DNA of 22,558 bases from Paraglomus occultum (GCA_910592205.1 CAJVPJ010000529.1:1-22558); one strand, 5' to 3'. Counted from the first letter of the stretch, positions 12,052 to 21,491 are shown. Notes: generated from the letters alone by a model not told the origin. A program made the numbers and translations.

Positions 12052-14622
12052 TTGACGCTTGCTTACAAAAAAAAAGGGGGGATTATAATGGAACGGATGA
12101 TGGGATCTGAGTTGGACCTCTGGAAACCCCTCCCGTGTACAATGCTATAATCATTGGCTCAACCATAAATCGCAATAACAGTCTTCTCTATTTTCTACAA
12201 AAAGTGAGAGATCTGGGGCGAAAGGAAAAATCATTTGTGTATAAAAGAAATAAACTTTTTTTTTTATTTGGGGGATTCAAAAGATGGTACAATTGTCGGG
12301 AACTCTTGGTAGTAATTTTTAGGGGGGGTGGAAAGAGGGAAAAAGAGAGGAAGGGCGGAGATTACCCAAACTTTTACTTTTGAAACTATAGGATAGTAAA
12401 ATACAGAATATAGTGACAAAGGGCTATTATCGAATCTTTGGAGAAAACTTAAAAGACATTTTTTTATACGGGGAGCGATGTGCAATGTAATATATACAAG
12501 ATTGGTTTCAGTTATTTGTTTGATAATTGATATATTCAACTTGGGTGCTCGCAGGTAGAATGCTATTATACCCTCACACTACGCGCTCTCCCCTTTTGTA
12601 TTATTTATCCATCATAGACATATTATATTTCTCCATCATATTTTTCTTCCATTACAAATTATTATTATTATTATCCTTATTGGACTTGTATTCTTATATA
12701 TTTTTTTCTCTTTTACACGATAGATGGAAGAAATTGGACCAAAGACAATTATACATAATATACACACATTCTTATCGACATTACTTTCACATATGTATTA
12801 ATTCATCAAACTTATCATACATTACTCGAATCGATTCTACAAGGGAATTATTGGAGGACTTTATTTTATTGGTAGTACATCACTCGAGTAAGATGAAGGG
12901 AGAGGAGAGTTGTGTGTATTAGAAACAACAAAGACATTACTTATCCCTCTTTACACACATCTCCCGCCCACTGTTGTCGAATGCCAAGACGAATAGCATC
13001 ATCGCTCGTATATTATACATACGAATAAGGCATTCTTGATATTCAACAGGTTTTTTTTGTCACAAATATATTATATTTTATTTTATCATATTCTCTCTGG
13101 GATTGCATATTTCTATTATATACATCATTATTTATTTATTTATTTTTATTTATTATTCTCGCTGGTAACCAATACCATTTTCCAATATCTTTTCTTTGTT
13201 AATATTTTATTCTTCAATGGAAACAAACATCGAATTTTTTTATTAAAAGTATATAAAAAAAAGGTTGTTTATCGCTCTAGTTAGCGAAATGCACCAAATG
13301 AATGTTGAATGTAATTCGTTGTATGACGAATATTATCATTGATGCGAGGGTAAAAGTATCAGCCATCTATCATGATCGTACAGTCCTTATTAGTCCTCAT
13401 TGTTTATGAATCTCGATACAACAAATGTCTCTCTTTTGTCTTTTTTTCTTTTTCGACCACGTACTATTTAATTTATACTTCTCAATCTATTGTGTTATAA
13501 ACCAATTAATTAACCACACGCACTCCTTATACCGCACATATACTACACATACACATACGGATTAATTGCGCCCGTTCAATGAAAACAACTTTCGGTATCG
13601 TCATAATAAATCGCGATCGTCATAGAGAATGCATATCCAACTAATTTATTGCGGCGTATTCTTCTTGTGTGTAATCGAAACAATAGGATTAAACTACAAA
13701 TAAGATTTCTCTCGGACACCCACCGGGGTTTTCCGTCAAACTTTGTAGACTGTGCTTCTAACCATATTAGGATATGCTTTTTATGATTAACTATTTAAGG
13801 AAACCAGAGACAAATCAAATTCCCGCTGATGCGTAACGAAGGAAACATGAGTGAAACTGTAACATAATTCTGCTAACCATTATAAGGCTTGGATGGATAA
13901 ACGACGGATGATGGTCGCTCACACAACCGCTATCTATTGTTGCGCCAACAATCCTTAAGATTTTTATTTCGGGGTTTGCTTACCGTGCGCAATCTGCGTT
14001 TTAGCAGTGCCATCAAACTGCGCTCAGAATGCGATTAATTGTATACAATGATGCAAGAACCTTGTGCTAACGAAACCGTATTTCATTGGATGGGTGTGAT
14101 TATTTTATTTGACTCGGAATTTCCTGATTGGATAATGTTTCATCGGCCGATAAACAATGCTTGCTGGTAAAACCAAAGCAACACCTTTCATGCAGAAAAT
14201 CGCCAGACATGCTGCGTAGATACTGCGTGGAATAATCAAATATTTGTTTCTGTTGAAAAGCTTCATACATTGCTATCCAATTAATAAATAAAACCTGTTT
14301 TGTGATCAAATTGTTCGGTGATATCTTTATTAATGGTGGCTGGTTCCATGCATTCTCATTTATGTATAACGTAAAAAAATTTCTTTGTTTCGAACCAATT
14401 TTTAGTAAAAAATGAGCGTGAACCTAATAACCTGACTGTTACAGTAATAATAATAACGTAATGCGGGATATACGTATTAGTATGATGATGCATATTTTAA
14501 ATCAATATATCGTTCATATAGACTTTTTTTAAAGTTGTCCCAATAATAAGAAGAATTGCGTCATTATAATTTAACTTTAACATAAAAGTGTAAAGGGGCC
14601 AATAAAAAATATATATTGTACG
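12052..14622. other. AT-rich spacer: 3' UTR of the bZIP gene, then no recognised gene
   Basis: The first 200 bases or so are probably the 3' UTR of the bZIP gene. Beyond that the sequence is very AT-rich with simple T, ATT and TTTA runs (around 12657-12674 and 13129-13150). Open stretches such as 12527-12922 (+) are Tyr/Leu/Ile/Phe-rich and look like chance. A 7-bp perfect inverted repeat with a 3-base loop (ATTGTTG-CGC-CAACAAT) sits at 13936-13952. The minus-strand open stretch 14100-14309 is 69 codons with no recognisable motif. Confidence 0.55.
12249..12254 (+). terminator. Poly(A) signal of the bZIP gene
   Basis: AATAAA about 200 bases after the stop codon, followed directly by a T-rich run. 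The position fits the 3' end of the bZIP transcript. The sequence is AT-rich, so the hexamer alone is modest evidence. Confidence 0.5.
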
Positions 14623-14654
14623 AATACATAAATACATAAATACATAAATATATA
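14623..14654. repeat. 8-bp tandem repeat (AATACATA)x4
   Basis: Three exact AATACATA units and a fourth AATATATA follow one another without gaps. It lies just past the 3' side of the decayed minus-strand relic. Confidence 0.9.
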
Positions 14655-14699
14655 AAGTTTTTTTTTTCCTCTTTTTTAATTAAATTGAACAACTGTTAC

Positions 14700-15830
14700 A
14701 AACCTATTTCTCCTGACATTTTGGGCACCATTTATCATATGGTTTGGTTTAATATTTCTGAGAAAACTCGTATCGAATATCCAAACATGTCCTTTTACCA
14801 TTACTGATAAATGTGTAGCAGCAAGATCGATTGGACAATTTGGTAGCACGATGTTTGTGCTCGCACTTTTTATGGCAACAGATGATAACTAAGGTTAAGA
14901 TAAATAAATGCATTTATTGTTAATTGGGCGAGTTTACTTTTTCGATTACGACCAATACCGATGCGGGTAGTATACGTCCAGCCGATTCTCTTTTTAGACG
15001 CCTGGAACTTTTGCCAATCGGGTCACCAAAAGCTTTGTCGTAATGGAAATGCTTGCAGCAGTAATAACGTTCTTTTCTTAGAATTGCAAGTTCCTATGAC
15101 ATAATATGGCAGAAACTCTCCGTACGGAAAAAATTTTTTCTCCGGAATAAAGATGTTCCGACGTTCATGTTCGAAATTTCTGATCGTTACTTGGTGGCAA
15201 TTGCTTTGGGCTTCTACTGAGCCTCACTTCTCAGCATGGGGCACAAGTTAATCATCCGATTCATATAGTATTTTTCTGGTATTACCGACAACTTTATCGT
15301 AATCATTTTCCTTTTCCAGAACGTTATATACAACGTATTATTTGATCGTGATATGTCCGGTATCCGATTTGTGTATTTTCATGTTTGTTAATCGAGTGAT
15401 TGGAACAGAGAATCGCCAATAGAAATTTTAAAGCAATTATGGTAAATGCGAATTCCGTTATCCATATAATCAAACATCCATTTGGTTGGTACATGCAGCA
15501 GGGGTAATACCATAAACTTTCTTTTTAGATGTTAACAGTTAACCTCTAAACACATTATCTCGGATATACCATTTATTCATTTTCACATGACCTACGTTTA
15601 TTGACCCCTCTTTGGATTATCAAGCTTCGACTATAAATTATGGGGATTTTTATATATGTTCATTATATTGAGATCTGTAAACGCAGCCGCCATCACATAG
15701 TAATAGACCTTACACCTATAAACTTTGTATTTCATTGTTGAAACGTGTTTGGCCATTGCATAATAACCGAACGTAAAACGAGGGCCACCATTTTTAGTAT
15801 TTGGATGCATATTGAGAACATTCGAACTTT
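14700..15830 (-). pseudogene. Decayed coding sequence of unknown family, possibly transposon-derived
   Basis: On the minus strand a chain of open segments in shifting frames runs from about 15828 to 14700. They are 15828-15634 (59-codon ORF from ATG 15810), 15531-15391, a third frame from about 15418 to 15062 with four in-frame stops, 15093-14920, and 14913-14749. Residue use is balanced and protein-like, unlike the Phe/Leu-rich noise around it. Cys/His pairs recur near the 3' side, for example YYCCKHFHYD and WCPKCQ, which suggests zinc binding. The first segment, with GG then YYAMAK and KVYYYVM, faintly recalls the C-terminal part of piggyBac transposases; the RYYCCKHF...RRLK segment faintly recalls a THAP domain. 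Neither match is good enough to name. The stops and frame changes mark it as broken. Confidence 0.4.
14749..14913 (-). CDS. Small cysteine-rich ORF with hydrophobic N-terminus (doubtful)
   Basis: ATG-to-TAA ORF of 54 residues. A hydrophobic start (HLFILTLVII, residues 2-11) is followed by Cys12, Cys13, Cys17, Cys31, Cys32 and Cys43 and many Lys/Arg/His. This outline resembles small secreted cysteine-rich proteins that mycorrhizal and pathogenic fungi release, but no clear signal-peptidase site is present. The same frame continues past the stop with a further CxxC segment, so the ORF may instead be one piece of the surrounding decayed gene. I favour the decay explanation. No promoter was recognised. 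Confidence 0.2.
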   Translation of the reverse strand: MHLFILTLVIICCHKKCEHKHRATKLSNRSCCYTFISNGKRTCLDIRYEFSQKY

Positions 15831-17237
15831 ATTTTTAAGGTGATGCTTAACACTTTTTTGGATATCGCGACTTTGTTTTGATTAATTAAGGACGCATAGG
15901 TTTTAAATTTGTGATACTTGCAAACAGTGGGTCACGTCATATTCAGTTCTCTCTCTGTTACTATGACCACCCAACATGGAAGCACAAAACTACATTTATC
16001 TTCAATGCTCTGCGTAAAATATCACCCTTCTTTGTTTGGATTGATGTTAAGCACTGATTTGTTACATATTTTAAAACCCACATCACCAATAATGGAACAG
16101 CAAACGCTTGGTCATGCATTGAATGCTGTGATACCAGATTATTGGCAAGAAGAATTTCGTTCTAGCCTTTTCAGAAAGAAAAAAAAAGTTTAACTGTTAT
16201 CTGCATGGCATCTATCAAAGTTTATCACTAAATCAAGAAAACCATATCGAATTTATATTGTGATACATATTAATATTCATATATAACCGGAAATTTTAAA
16301 GGTACCGAATATTCGATTGTACAGTACAAACGCGTATGTAATGAATGCATCGAGGTTAAGTTTCTTATTACATTGACCCATATCACAGCAAGAAACTACG
16401 GTAAAAATATTGCCTCGGACGATAAAGAATCGAGGATAAGTCCAACGTCTCTGTCGATGATGATAAAGTTTTTGGCAAAAACACTGAAACTGTTCTAATA
16501 TTAATAGCTTAGTGGACAATCAAATGAAAAGATCCTGTCTCAATATTTGAATACTAAATTATTACAACCTATGTGACATTAAGTCAGTCTACATAAAGGG
16601 TTGGGGAGGAGGCTGATGTTAACTACTATACGTGTATTATATGTCTAGGCATTTTCTACTCCAAATTTTCATCTCTGATGCAATAAAGGCTTAGAATACG
16701 GCCTCTCTTTTCGCTTGCAACCAATTCTAAAAAATTTTCGAGTCGGGAACATATCCAATTGTTATATGCCTGTGTACCGTAAAATCCACTTTATTATTAA
16801 TCGATTCGTTGCTAAGAGAAATCTCGAATCTGCCCGTTTGTAATAAATCTCGTTATTGACGTTATTGGGCTCGCACGTGTCATTCGCACATTTGTCGTCA
16901 TGTGAATTTTAGAAAACCGCGTCTAGTTAAAGCAGACACGCAGTGATATCGTTCTTGTGATTTAGAAAACAGCGTGTACGGTGATTGCTTCAAAGCCAGA
17001 TTTCTCTGGTAAATGTTACGTACATTACCGACTGAAACATTTCACTAGAACGTATACAGTTAAATGACAAACACAAACACGTATCTGGCTTGGATGTTTG
17101 CAGTTTCTCAACACATTTTCACGCGATTAAAGTTCATTCATTCCCAAACTCATTCTTTTCAAAAGGCCGAAACCTATGTACCATTTGTTTGCTAATAATA
17201 TAATGTTTGAAGAAATCGTCCTCACAGTCGAAAAGAA
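15831..17237. other. Intergenic region with two unassigned open stretches
   Basis: Two open stretches stand out: 15918-16193 on + (begins at a TTG; no ATG until 15963; contains GSTKLHL) and 16277-16519 on minus (80 codons). Neither shows a domain I can name. They may be further fragments of the relic at 14.70-15.83 kb. The remaining sequence up to the 3' end of the six-exon gene is AT-rich with no recognised gene or RNA. Confidence 0.45.
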
Positions 17238-17243
17238 TTTATT
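17238..17243 (-). terminator. Poly(A) signal of the MLKL-like gene
   Basis: On the minus strand this reads AATAAA, about 100 bases after the stop codon at 17345. It is the first AATAAA on the coding strand after the stop, and the distance is typical for a fungal 3' UTR. Confidence 0.5.
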
Positions 17244-17272
17244 TGTCCGCGAATCACAATCGCGATTCTTAC

Positions 17273-17300
17273 AATAAATAAATAATAAATAAATAATAAA
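17273..17300. repeat. 11-bp tandem repeat of AATAAATAAAT
   Basis: Two full AATAAATAAAT units and a partial AATAAA. It lies in the 3' UTR of the minus-strand gene, where it reads as TTTATT-type repeats, so the AATAAA copies on the + strand are not its poly(A) signals. Confidence 0.85.
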
Positions 17301-17344
17301 GATTTACACTTTGAGCGCGTATACTTCTTGCACATATACATCTT

Positions 17345-20003
17345 CTACAATGGGACCAATGGGATGTTATTGGCTTCACAAAATGTTCTGGCTGTACCAT
17401 TACCGACTTTAACGGCCTTTCTGAGATAAAGCGTTCCCATATTCACATCCTTCGCAACGCCTCTCGCTCCTAAATAATGTAATTTTCCCAGCAGAAAAAG
17501 ACCGGTTGAGCTATTTCTTTTAGCAGCCTTTTGAAGATATTCGATAGCTTCGTTATGATTTTGTTCCACGCCGACCCCATCTAACAAACAAGCTCCGTAT
17601 CTGCCTTGTGCTTCAGGAATTTCATCACTTGCTTCATTAAACGCCATTGCAGCCTTTTTAAATCTTTCCTTCTCCTCTTCGGGTGTCTCGCTCGTTCCAG
17701 ACTCTCTATCATATCTATAATGATACAAATAATATCCGTAATAATATTTGGCAAGAGCATCACCGGCTTCGGCGTGTGTCTTGAATACTTGAAATGCTTT
17801 TCGACGATCGCCTCTATCCCGTAGTTTATGTTCCGCGATAGCTTGTTCTACCGTCCAAATGGATGTTGCTGCGTTCATTTCATTTATCATGGCTACGTCT
17901 ACTTCGTTTGATACGAGCATAGAAGCGGGAGGGTCTGCGAATTTCATGTTCTCACACATGTCAAAGAAGGTCGTGAACAGTTGACTCAACATAGGGCGCA
18001 TGGTTGGAATATAGTGGGCAGCTTACGAGTCGAAAAAAAAAAAAAAGAGTAACAGGTAAGTAAAAAATTACGCGTATTATCAACATCAACGTATGAAGAA
18101 TGCATCTATTTGTTTTACAGACGCGACGCAGAGCCCTTTTACGCTGCTATGGTAATTAACATGATTCTTTTTTGATAAAAAGACGTGCGGCAATCAATTT
18201 TACCTTCAAGAGTAGCTTTTTCCCATTTAGAAGGAGTATCCTGTCTAAATGTAAGTGAGATGTTTCCTTTTTGCAGTAACCCACCTAATTCCAGAGGGTC
18301 ATTATATTCGGAGAACGGTAATTTACATTCTCCAATTTCCCAAAGAAGTATTCCGAGGCTAATTAATAAAATCATCCCCCAATTAGTATCAATTATAATA
18401 CATCATCTCGTTTCCTTTTGATGTCCAATAACAAAATACCTGTATATCTCACATTTCTCATCGTATTGTGGCTGGATTTCTGTTGTTGTAGGTATCTTCT
18501 CAGGGGCCAAATAGCGTAAATATTGTAATGTGTCGTTTATGGGGACGCTTACATCGTCTTGATCTCGACTAAGAACAGTCAGTACATACGGTTATTCAAC
18601 AAGCATTCGCATTTGTTCATTCATACGAGAGACATTTCAAGAAAAAACTCGTCAATTATGTCCTTTTCGTTTTCTTGTCGACACATACCTGTACTCAAAA
18701 TTCGTGATTTTGGCCGTATACCCCCTTGTAATTATTACATTAGTCGATGAGATTTGATGATGGAAGATCGATATCGAGTGCAAGAAAGTCAACCCTCTAA
18801 TAACGTCCACGGCAATTTCTGCTTTTACTTTCCACGTAAACGCATCCGGATTGTTCGTGTATGCTTCGACCAACGTTCCATATTCCGGCCACTCAGTAAC
18901 AAGAAAATACACTTCTTCTTTCTTTATTACTTCTTCTTTCTTTATTAGCCCATGAAACGCAACAATGTTTTTAGCAAATTTCATCTGCTGGTATATAAAT
19001 GTTCGGATCATCAAGTCTCTTTTGAATTTCTCATCATCTTTTGGCGCTGTTAGCCAACGTTTCAGTGCGACAACCTCTTTCGTTCCATTGGAGGTACGAT
19101 ACGCTTTGCAATACTCGCCCCTTCCATCTCCATTTAACTGTTGGATTTGTTTAGCGGAAATCATAACCTTTCCCTCCACATCGTCCAACCGTAATGTCTG
19201 TTCACGGTACTTTTTATATGTCATATTGATTTCGTTAAACGCCTCCTTGCCTACGGCAAGCCGATCTCCATGGATATTTTCTAGATACTAACCAAAGGGG
19301 AAAAATTGGATTTAGTGGAAAAAAGGTTATGGTAAGACTGGATTTGCAGTCCCAGGATTGCGTTAAAAATAAAATGAGACATACGGTCTTCAGGTCCTTT
19401 ATATCATTTTGGATGGCATCCATCTCGCAATGGCTTTGGACGCTTATTGAAAAATTTAGTATACTTATACGGCCATCAAACTCTTCCGTGAGTTCCTTGA
19501 ATCTATCTTTAATGTCACTTGCATGCAGCATTTTCTTAAACACTGATAATTAAAGAAATAGTATTTAATAAACATGCTGTAAGCGAGACATCATCGTTAT
19601 CCGGTAGAATGAGGTACTTACGTGAAAATCGCGAAAATTCCTTAACAAAATCCCTGATTTTTTCAACAACTGCCACCAATCCTTCAAAATTGTCTAAAAA
19701 CTCTTTTGACTTGCATTGCGACTTGAATTCATTTGCTCTTGCCACAAAAATTTCTACGGCGGTCTTTGCCAATGCAGCTCGTTGTAGCAGAAAACCACAG
19801 GTGCGCCTATTATGGTGAGCATTTTCATACAGGTCTATAATTTCCTTGGAAAGCGCAAAGATACTACTGATCAACGGCAGAAATGGTGCAAGGGTTCCAG
19901 AGGCTTTAGAAGCAAAAGATGATACTGTGCCGGCGGCGCCAATTATCGAAACCGTCGTATTGAACGCGATTTCGCTATCTTTAACCACTGTCCGAGTCGC
20001 CAT
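17345..20003 (-). CDS. MLKL-like protein: HeLo-like helical bundle + pseudokinase + Sel1 repeats
   Basis: Six exons: 20003-19622, 19542-19385, 19287-18689, 18568-18440, 18358-18204, 18021-17345. All five introns are GT-AG (79-182 bp) with matching phases; the 2100-nt CDS gives 699 residues. The start is the first ATG after an in-frame TAG. Residues 1-180 form an alpha-helical MLKL/HeLo-like module: a Gly/Ala/Ser-rich helix (20-50), then amphipathic helices. Residues 202-490 are a protein-kinase fold: VALK (Lys256), a degenerate Gly loop, HHQISSTN (356-363) for HRDxxxxN, NFE (376-378) for DFG, APE (401-403), LLWEI, and RP (483-484). Both catalytic Asp residues are lost, so it should not phosphorylate. 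Residues 544-692 carry about four Sel1-like repeats, probably a scaffold. In MLKL-type proteins the bundle permeabilises membranes when the kinase-like switch releases it; here that is inferred. Alternative: a signalling scaffold without killing activity. Confidence 0.9.
18911..18946. repeat. In-frame 18-bp tandem duplication inside the pseudokinase exon
   Basis: Two identical 18-bp copies lie head to tail (18911-18928 and 18929-18946). On the minus strand they encode IKKEEVIKKEEV, residues 295-306, between the predicted beta-4 and beta-5 strands of the kinase-like N-lobe. The copies are identical at every base, so the duplication looks recent. The frame is kept. Confidence 0.95.
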
Positions 20004-20030
20004 GCGTATACAAGTCGATATGATTGTTTT

Positions 20031-20036
20031 TTTATA
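20031..20036 (-). promoter_or_regulatory. TATA-like box close to the start of the MLKL-like gene
   Basis: TATAAA on the minus strand, followed by more A residues, ends 27 bases before the ATG. If used, transcription would begin almost at the start codon, leaving a very short leader. It may be fortuitous, with the real promoter further upstream. Confidence 0.25.
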
Positions 20037-20043
20037 CTGGTGC

Positions 20044-21031
20044 TAGCATTTTTGTCACTATATTTGGTGTGTGAATGAGCATCGCTACACAAATACTAAT
20101 ACGGGTGCTATACCAACAAAGACCGGAGGCATTCTTCCGGTGTGTATCGTACCAGACGGTGTAGTACCACGAGGATTATGAATCAAGGCAATGAAAATAA
20201 ACTCATTCCTTCACAAGTACTTTGATTTCTGGTTTCTGCATGATATATAATATAATATTATACAATAGAATTATACCTGAAAGAGAAAGCTCTTCGATCA
20301 ATAATCTGCTCATTGTCAAAGTTCCAACTATCGTATCTATGAATGTATGATACTCCGAATTAGGAATAATATGTTTTTCTTGTTAGTGGGAACGAGTAGT
20401 ACGTATACTGCACGATGTCATCACAATCCGGACATTCTAAAATAATTCTTCGAGTCATACACATTCTGGGTTTGATCCCTCCGGACCTTTTAGACTTTTA
20501 CAGTCACTATTGGGATTCAACAATCGGCTCCTTCCATTGGGAACGATGCAGGTGAGCTTATAAAGAAGTTGTGACTATATTAGAGTTTTTTCTCCTACAA
20601 GTTCGATAGTAATTGGTTCTCAAACCGTTTCTAATTCGGGACAGGCACAAACGCTTTGAAAATTTCTCTGCATATAGAATAACAAACCCTGATGTTTCGG
20701 ATCGATCGGACGTCTCCAGCAATTTTACAAACATCATGTTTATCTTCACATGTTTCTAATCGTGCTCTACTATTTGCACAGCAATTCGTTCAACAATCAT
20801 GCTGATGGTATAAGAAAACCAGGGTTTGTTATACCCCAAGTGCAGGGAAGCGTTTATTAATCATGTCCCGTACTACAAACGATAGGATACTTTTGCACGT
20901 TACTTATAACGAAATGTCGCAAGGCTTTTGTAATAAAATTTTGTTCACTTCCCAAAATAGGAAAATTTTTTGCTTGATGCAGATTTCGTGCTAAGGGAAA
21001 GACTAGCCACTGAGATTATGAATGCAAATTT
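20044..21031. other. Region upstream of the MLKL-like gene; one short ORF, otherwise unassigned
   Basis: This stretch must contain the promoter of the minus-strand gene, but no single site stands out. A hairpin-capable ACCGGA / TCCGGT pair with an 8-base loop lies at 20122-20141. A short + ORF is listed separately. The minus open stretch 20558-20749 is unassigned. Sequence after about 20800 may be the worn upstream part of the Tc1/mariner relic. Confidence 0.45.
20415..20555 (+). CDS. Short ORF ending at a splice-donor-like site; possible first exon
   Basis: ATG-initiated ORF of 46 residues with mixed, protein-like composition (for example PPDLLDFYSHYW, residues 22-33). The last coding bases read TGCAG followed by GTGAGC, a good donor, and the frame closes right after it. 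This could be a first exon spliced into sequence further right, but I found no partner exon, and Tc1 debris follows. The ORF is divergent from the MLKL-like gene. No recognised family. Confidence 0.2.
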   Translation: MSSQSGHSKIILRVIHILGLIPPDLLDFYSHYWDSTIGSFHWERCR

Positions 21032-21464
21032 TATGTTGGAATATTGCGTCAGAAAATGCGGAGAATGCTTGGCAGACGATGGAGATTCCAGCAAGATAAC
21101 GACCCAAAGCATACAAGTCGAATTGCTGAAACGTTGACATTTTCCGATGGCCGGCCAACAGCCCGGATCTTAAATCATGCAGAAAATCTATAGATTATCG
21201 TCAAACAAGCGTATTCCAACACATAATAACGAGTTAGACCACTTGGTAGAAGAATGTTGAGCTCGATTGGCAAATCGTTTCTTAACAATAATGTCCAACT
21301 CAAAATAGGCCATCCAACAGTCAAGTTCTAAATCCAATTGAAAAGCTTTGGAATATTGTTAATATATTATTAATTAAATCTACGTGTCTTGGCGTTTCAA
21401 ATGAGCTGTTTTACATTCACTGGTTGTTCTAACTGTGTCAAATATTTTTTTTGTTTACACACTG
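21032..21464 (+). mobile_element. Tc1/mariner transposon relic (3' part)
   Basis: The frame from 21032 encodes the second catalytic block of Tc1-type DDE transposases: WRFQQDNDPKHTS (TGG at 21080, Asp codon GAT at 21095). A frame change then gives WPANSPDL at 21148-21171, and a second copy of that block, RPSNSQVLNPIEKLW, begins at 21307. Stops and shifts in between show it is dead. The stretch 21427-21464 (GTTCTAACTGTGTCAAAT... ending ACACACTG) looks like a right terminal inverted repeat and is followed by TA, the target these elements use. No left repeat was found, so the element is truncated. It should have no function today. Confidence 0.75.
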
Positions 21465-21474
21465 TATATCGTTA

Positions 21475-21491
21475 TTTTTTTTTTTTTTTTT
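21475..21491. repeat. Run of 17 T residues
   Basis: A T homopolymer immediately after the end of the Tc1/mariner relic. It may be simple intergenic sequence; its length may be affected by sequencing error. Confidence 0.8.

Noticed and set aside
12527-12922. 131-codon plus-strand open stretch downstream of the bZIP gene
   Set aside because: Dominated by Tyr, Leu, Ile, Ser and Phe from simple AT-rich sequence; no recognisable domain.
14700-15830. Firm assignment of the relic to piggyBac or THAP families
   Set aside because: Only short, gapped resemblances are visible and no catalytic DDE residues could be placed.
17345-18001. Separate Sel1-repeat gene starting at the ATG 18001
   Set aside because: The residues around that ATG (TMRPMLSQLF) are the final kinase subdomain, so the ATG is internal to exon 6.
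18139-18375. Reading the kinase exon straight through to the stop at 18139
   Set aside because: It would end the kinase-like domain before its last helix. Splicing from the donor at 18203 to the acceptor at 18022, after a long pyrimidine tract, restores a gap-free C-lobe of normal length ending in the RP motif and joins the Sel1 exon in phase.
19235-19543. Separate gene from the GTG-start open stretch on the minus strand
   Set aside because: Only its first part is protein-like; it is exon 2 of the MLKL-like gene and the rest is intron 2.
18559-20046. Plus-strand open stretches opposite the MLKL-like gene
   Set aside because: They are antisense shadows of well-supported minus-strand exons.
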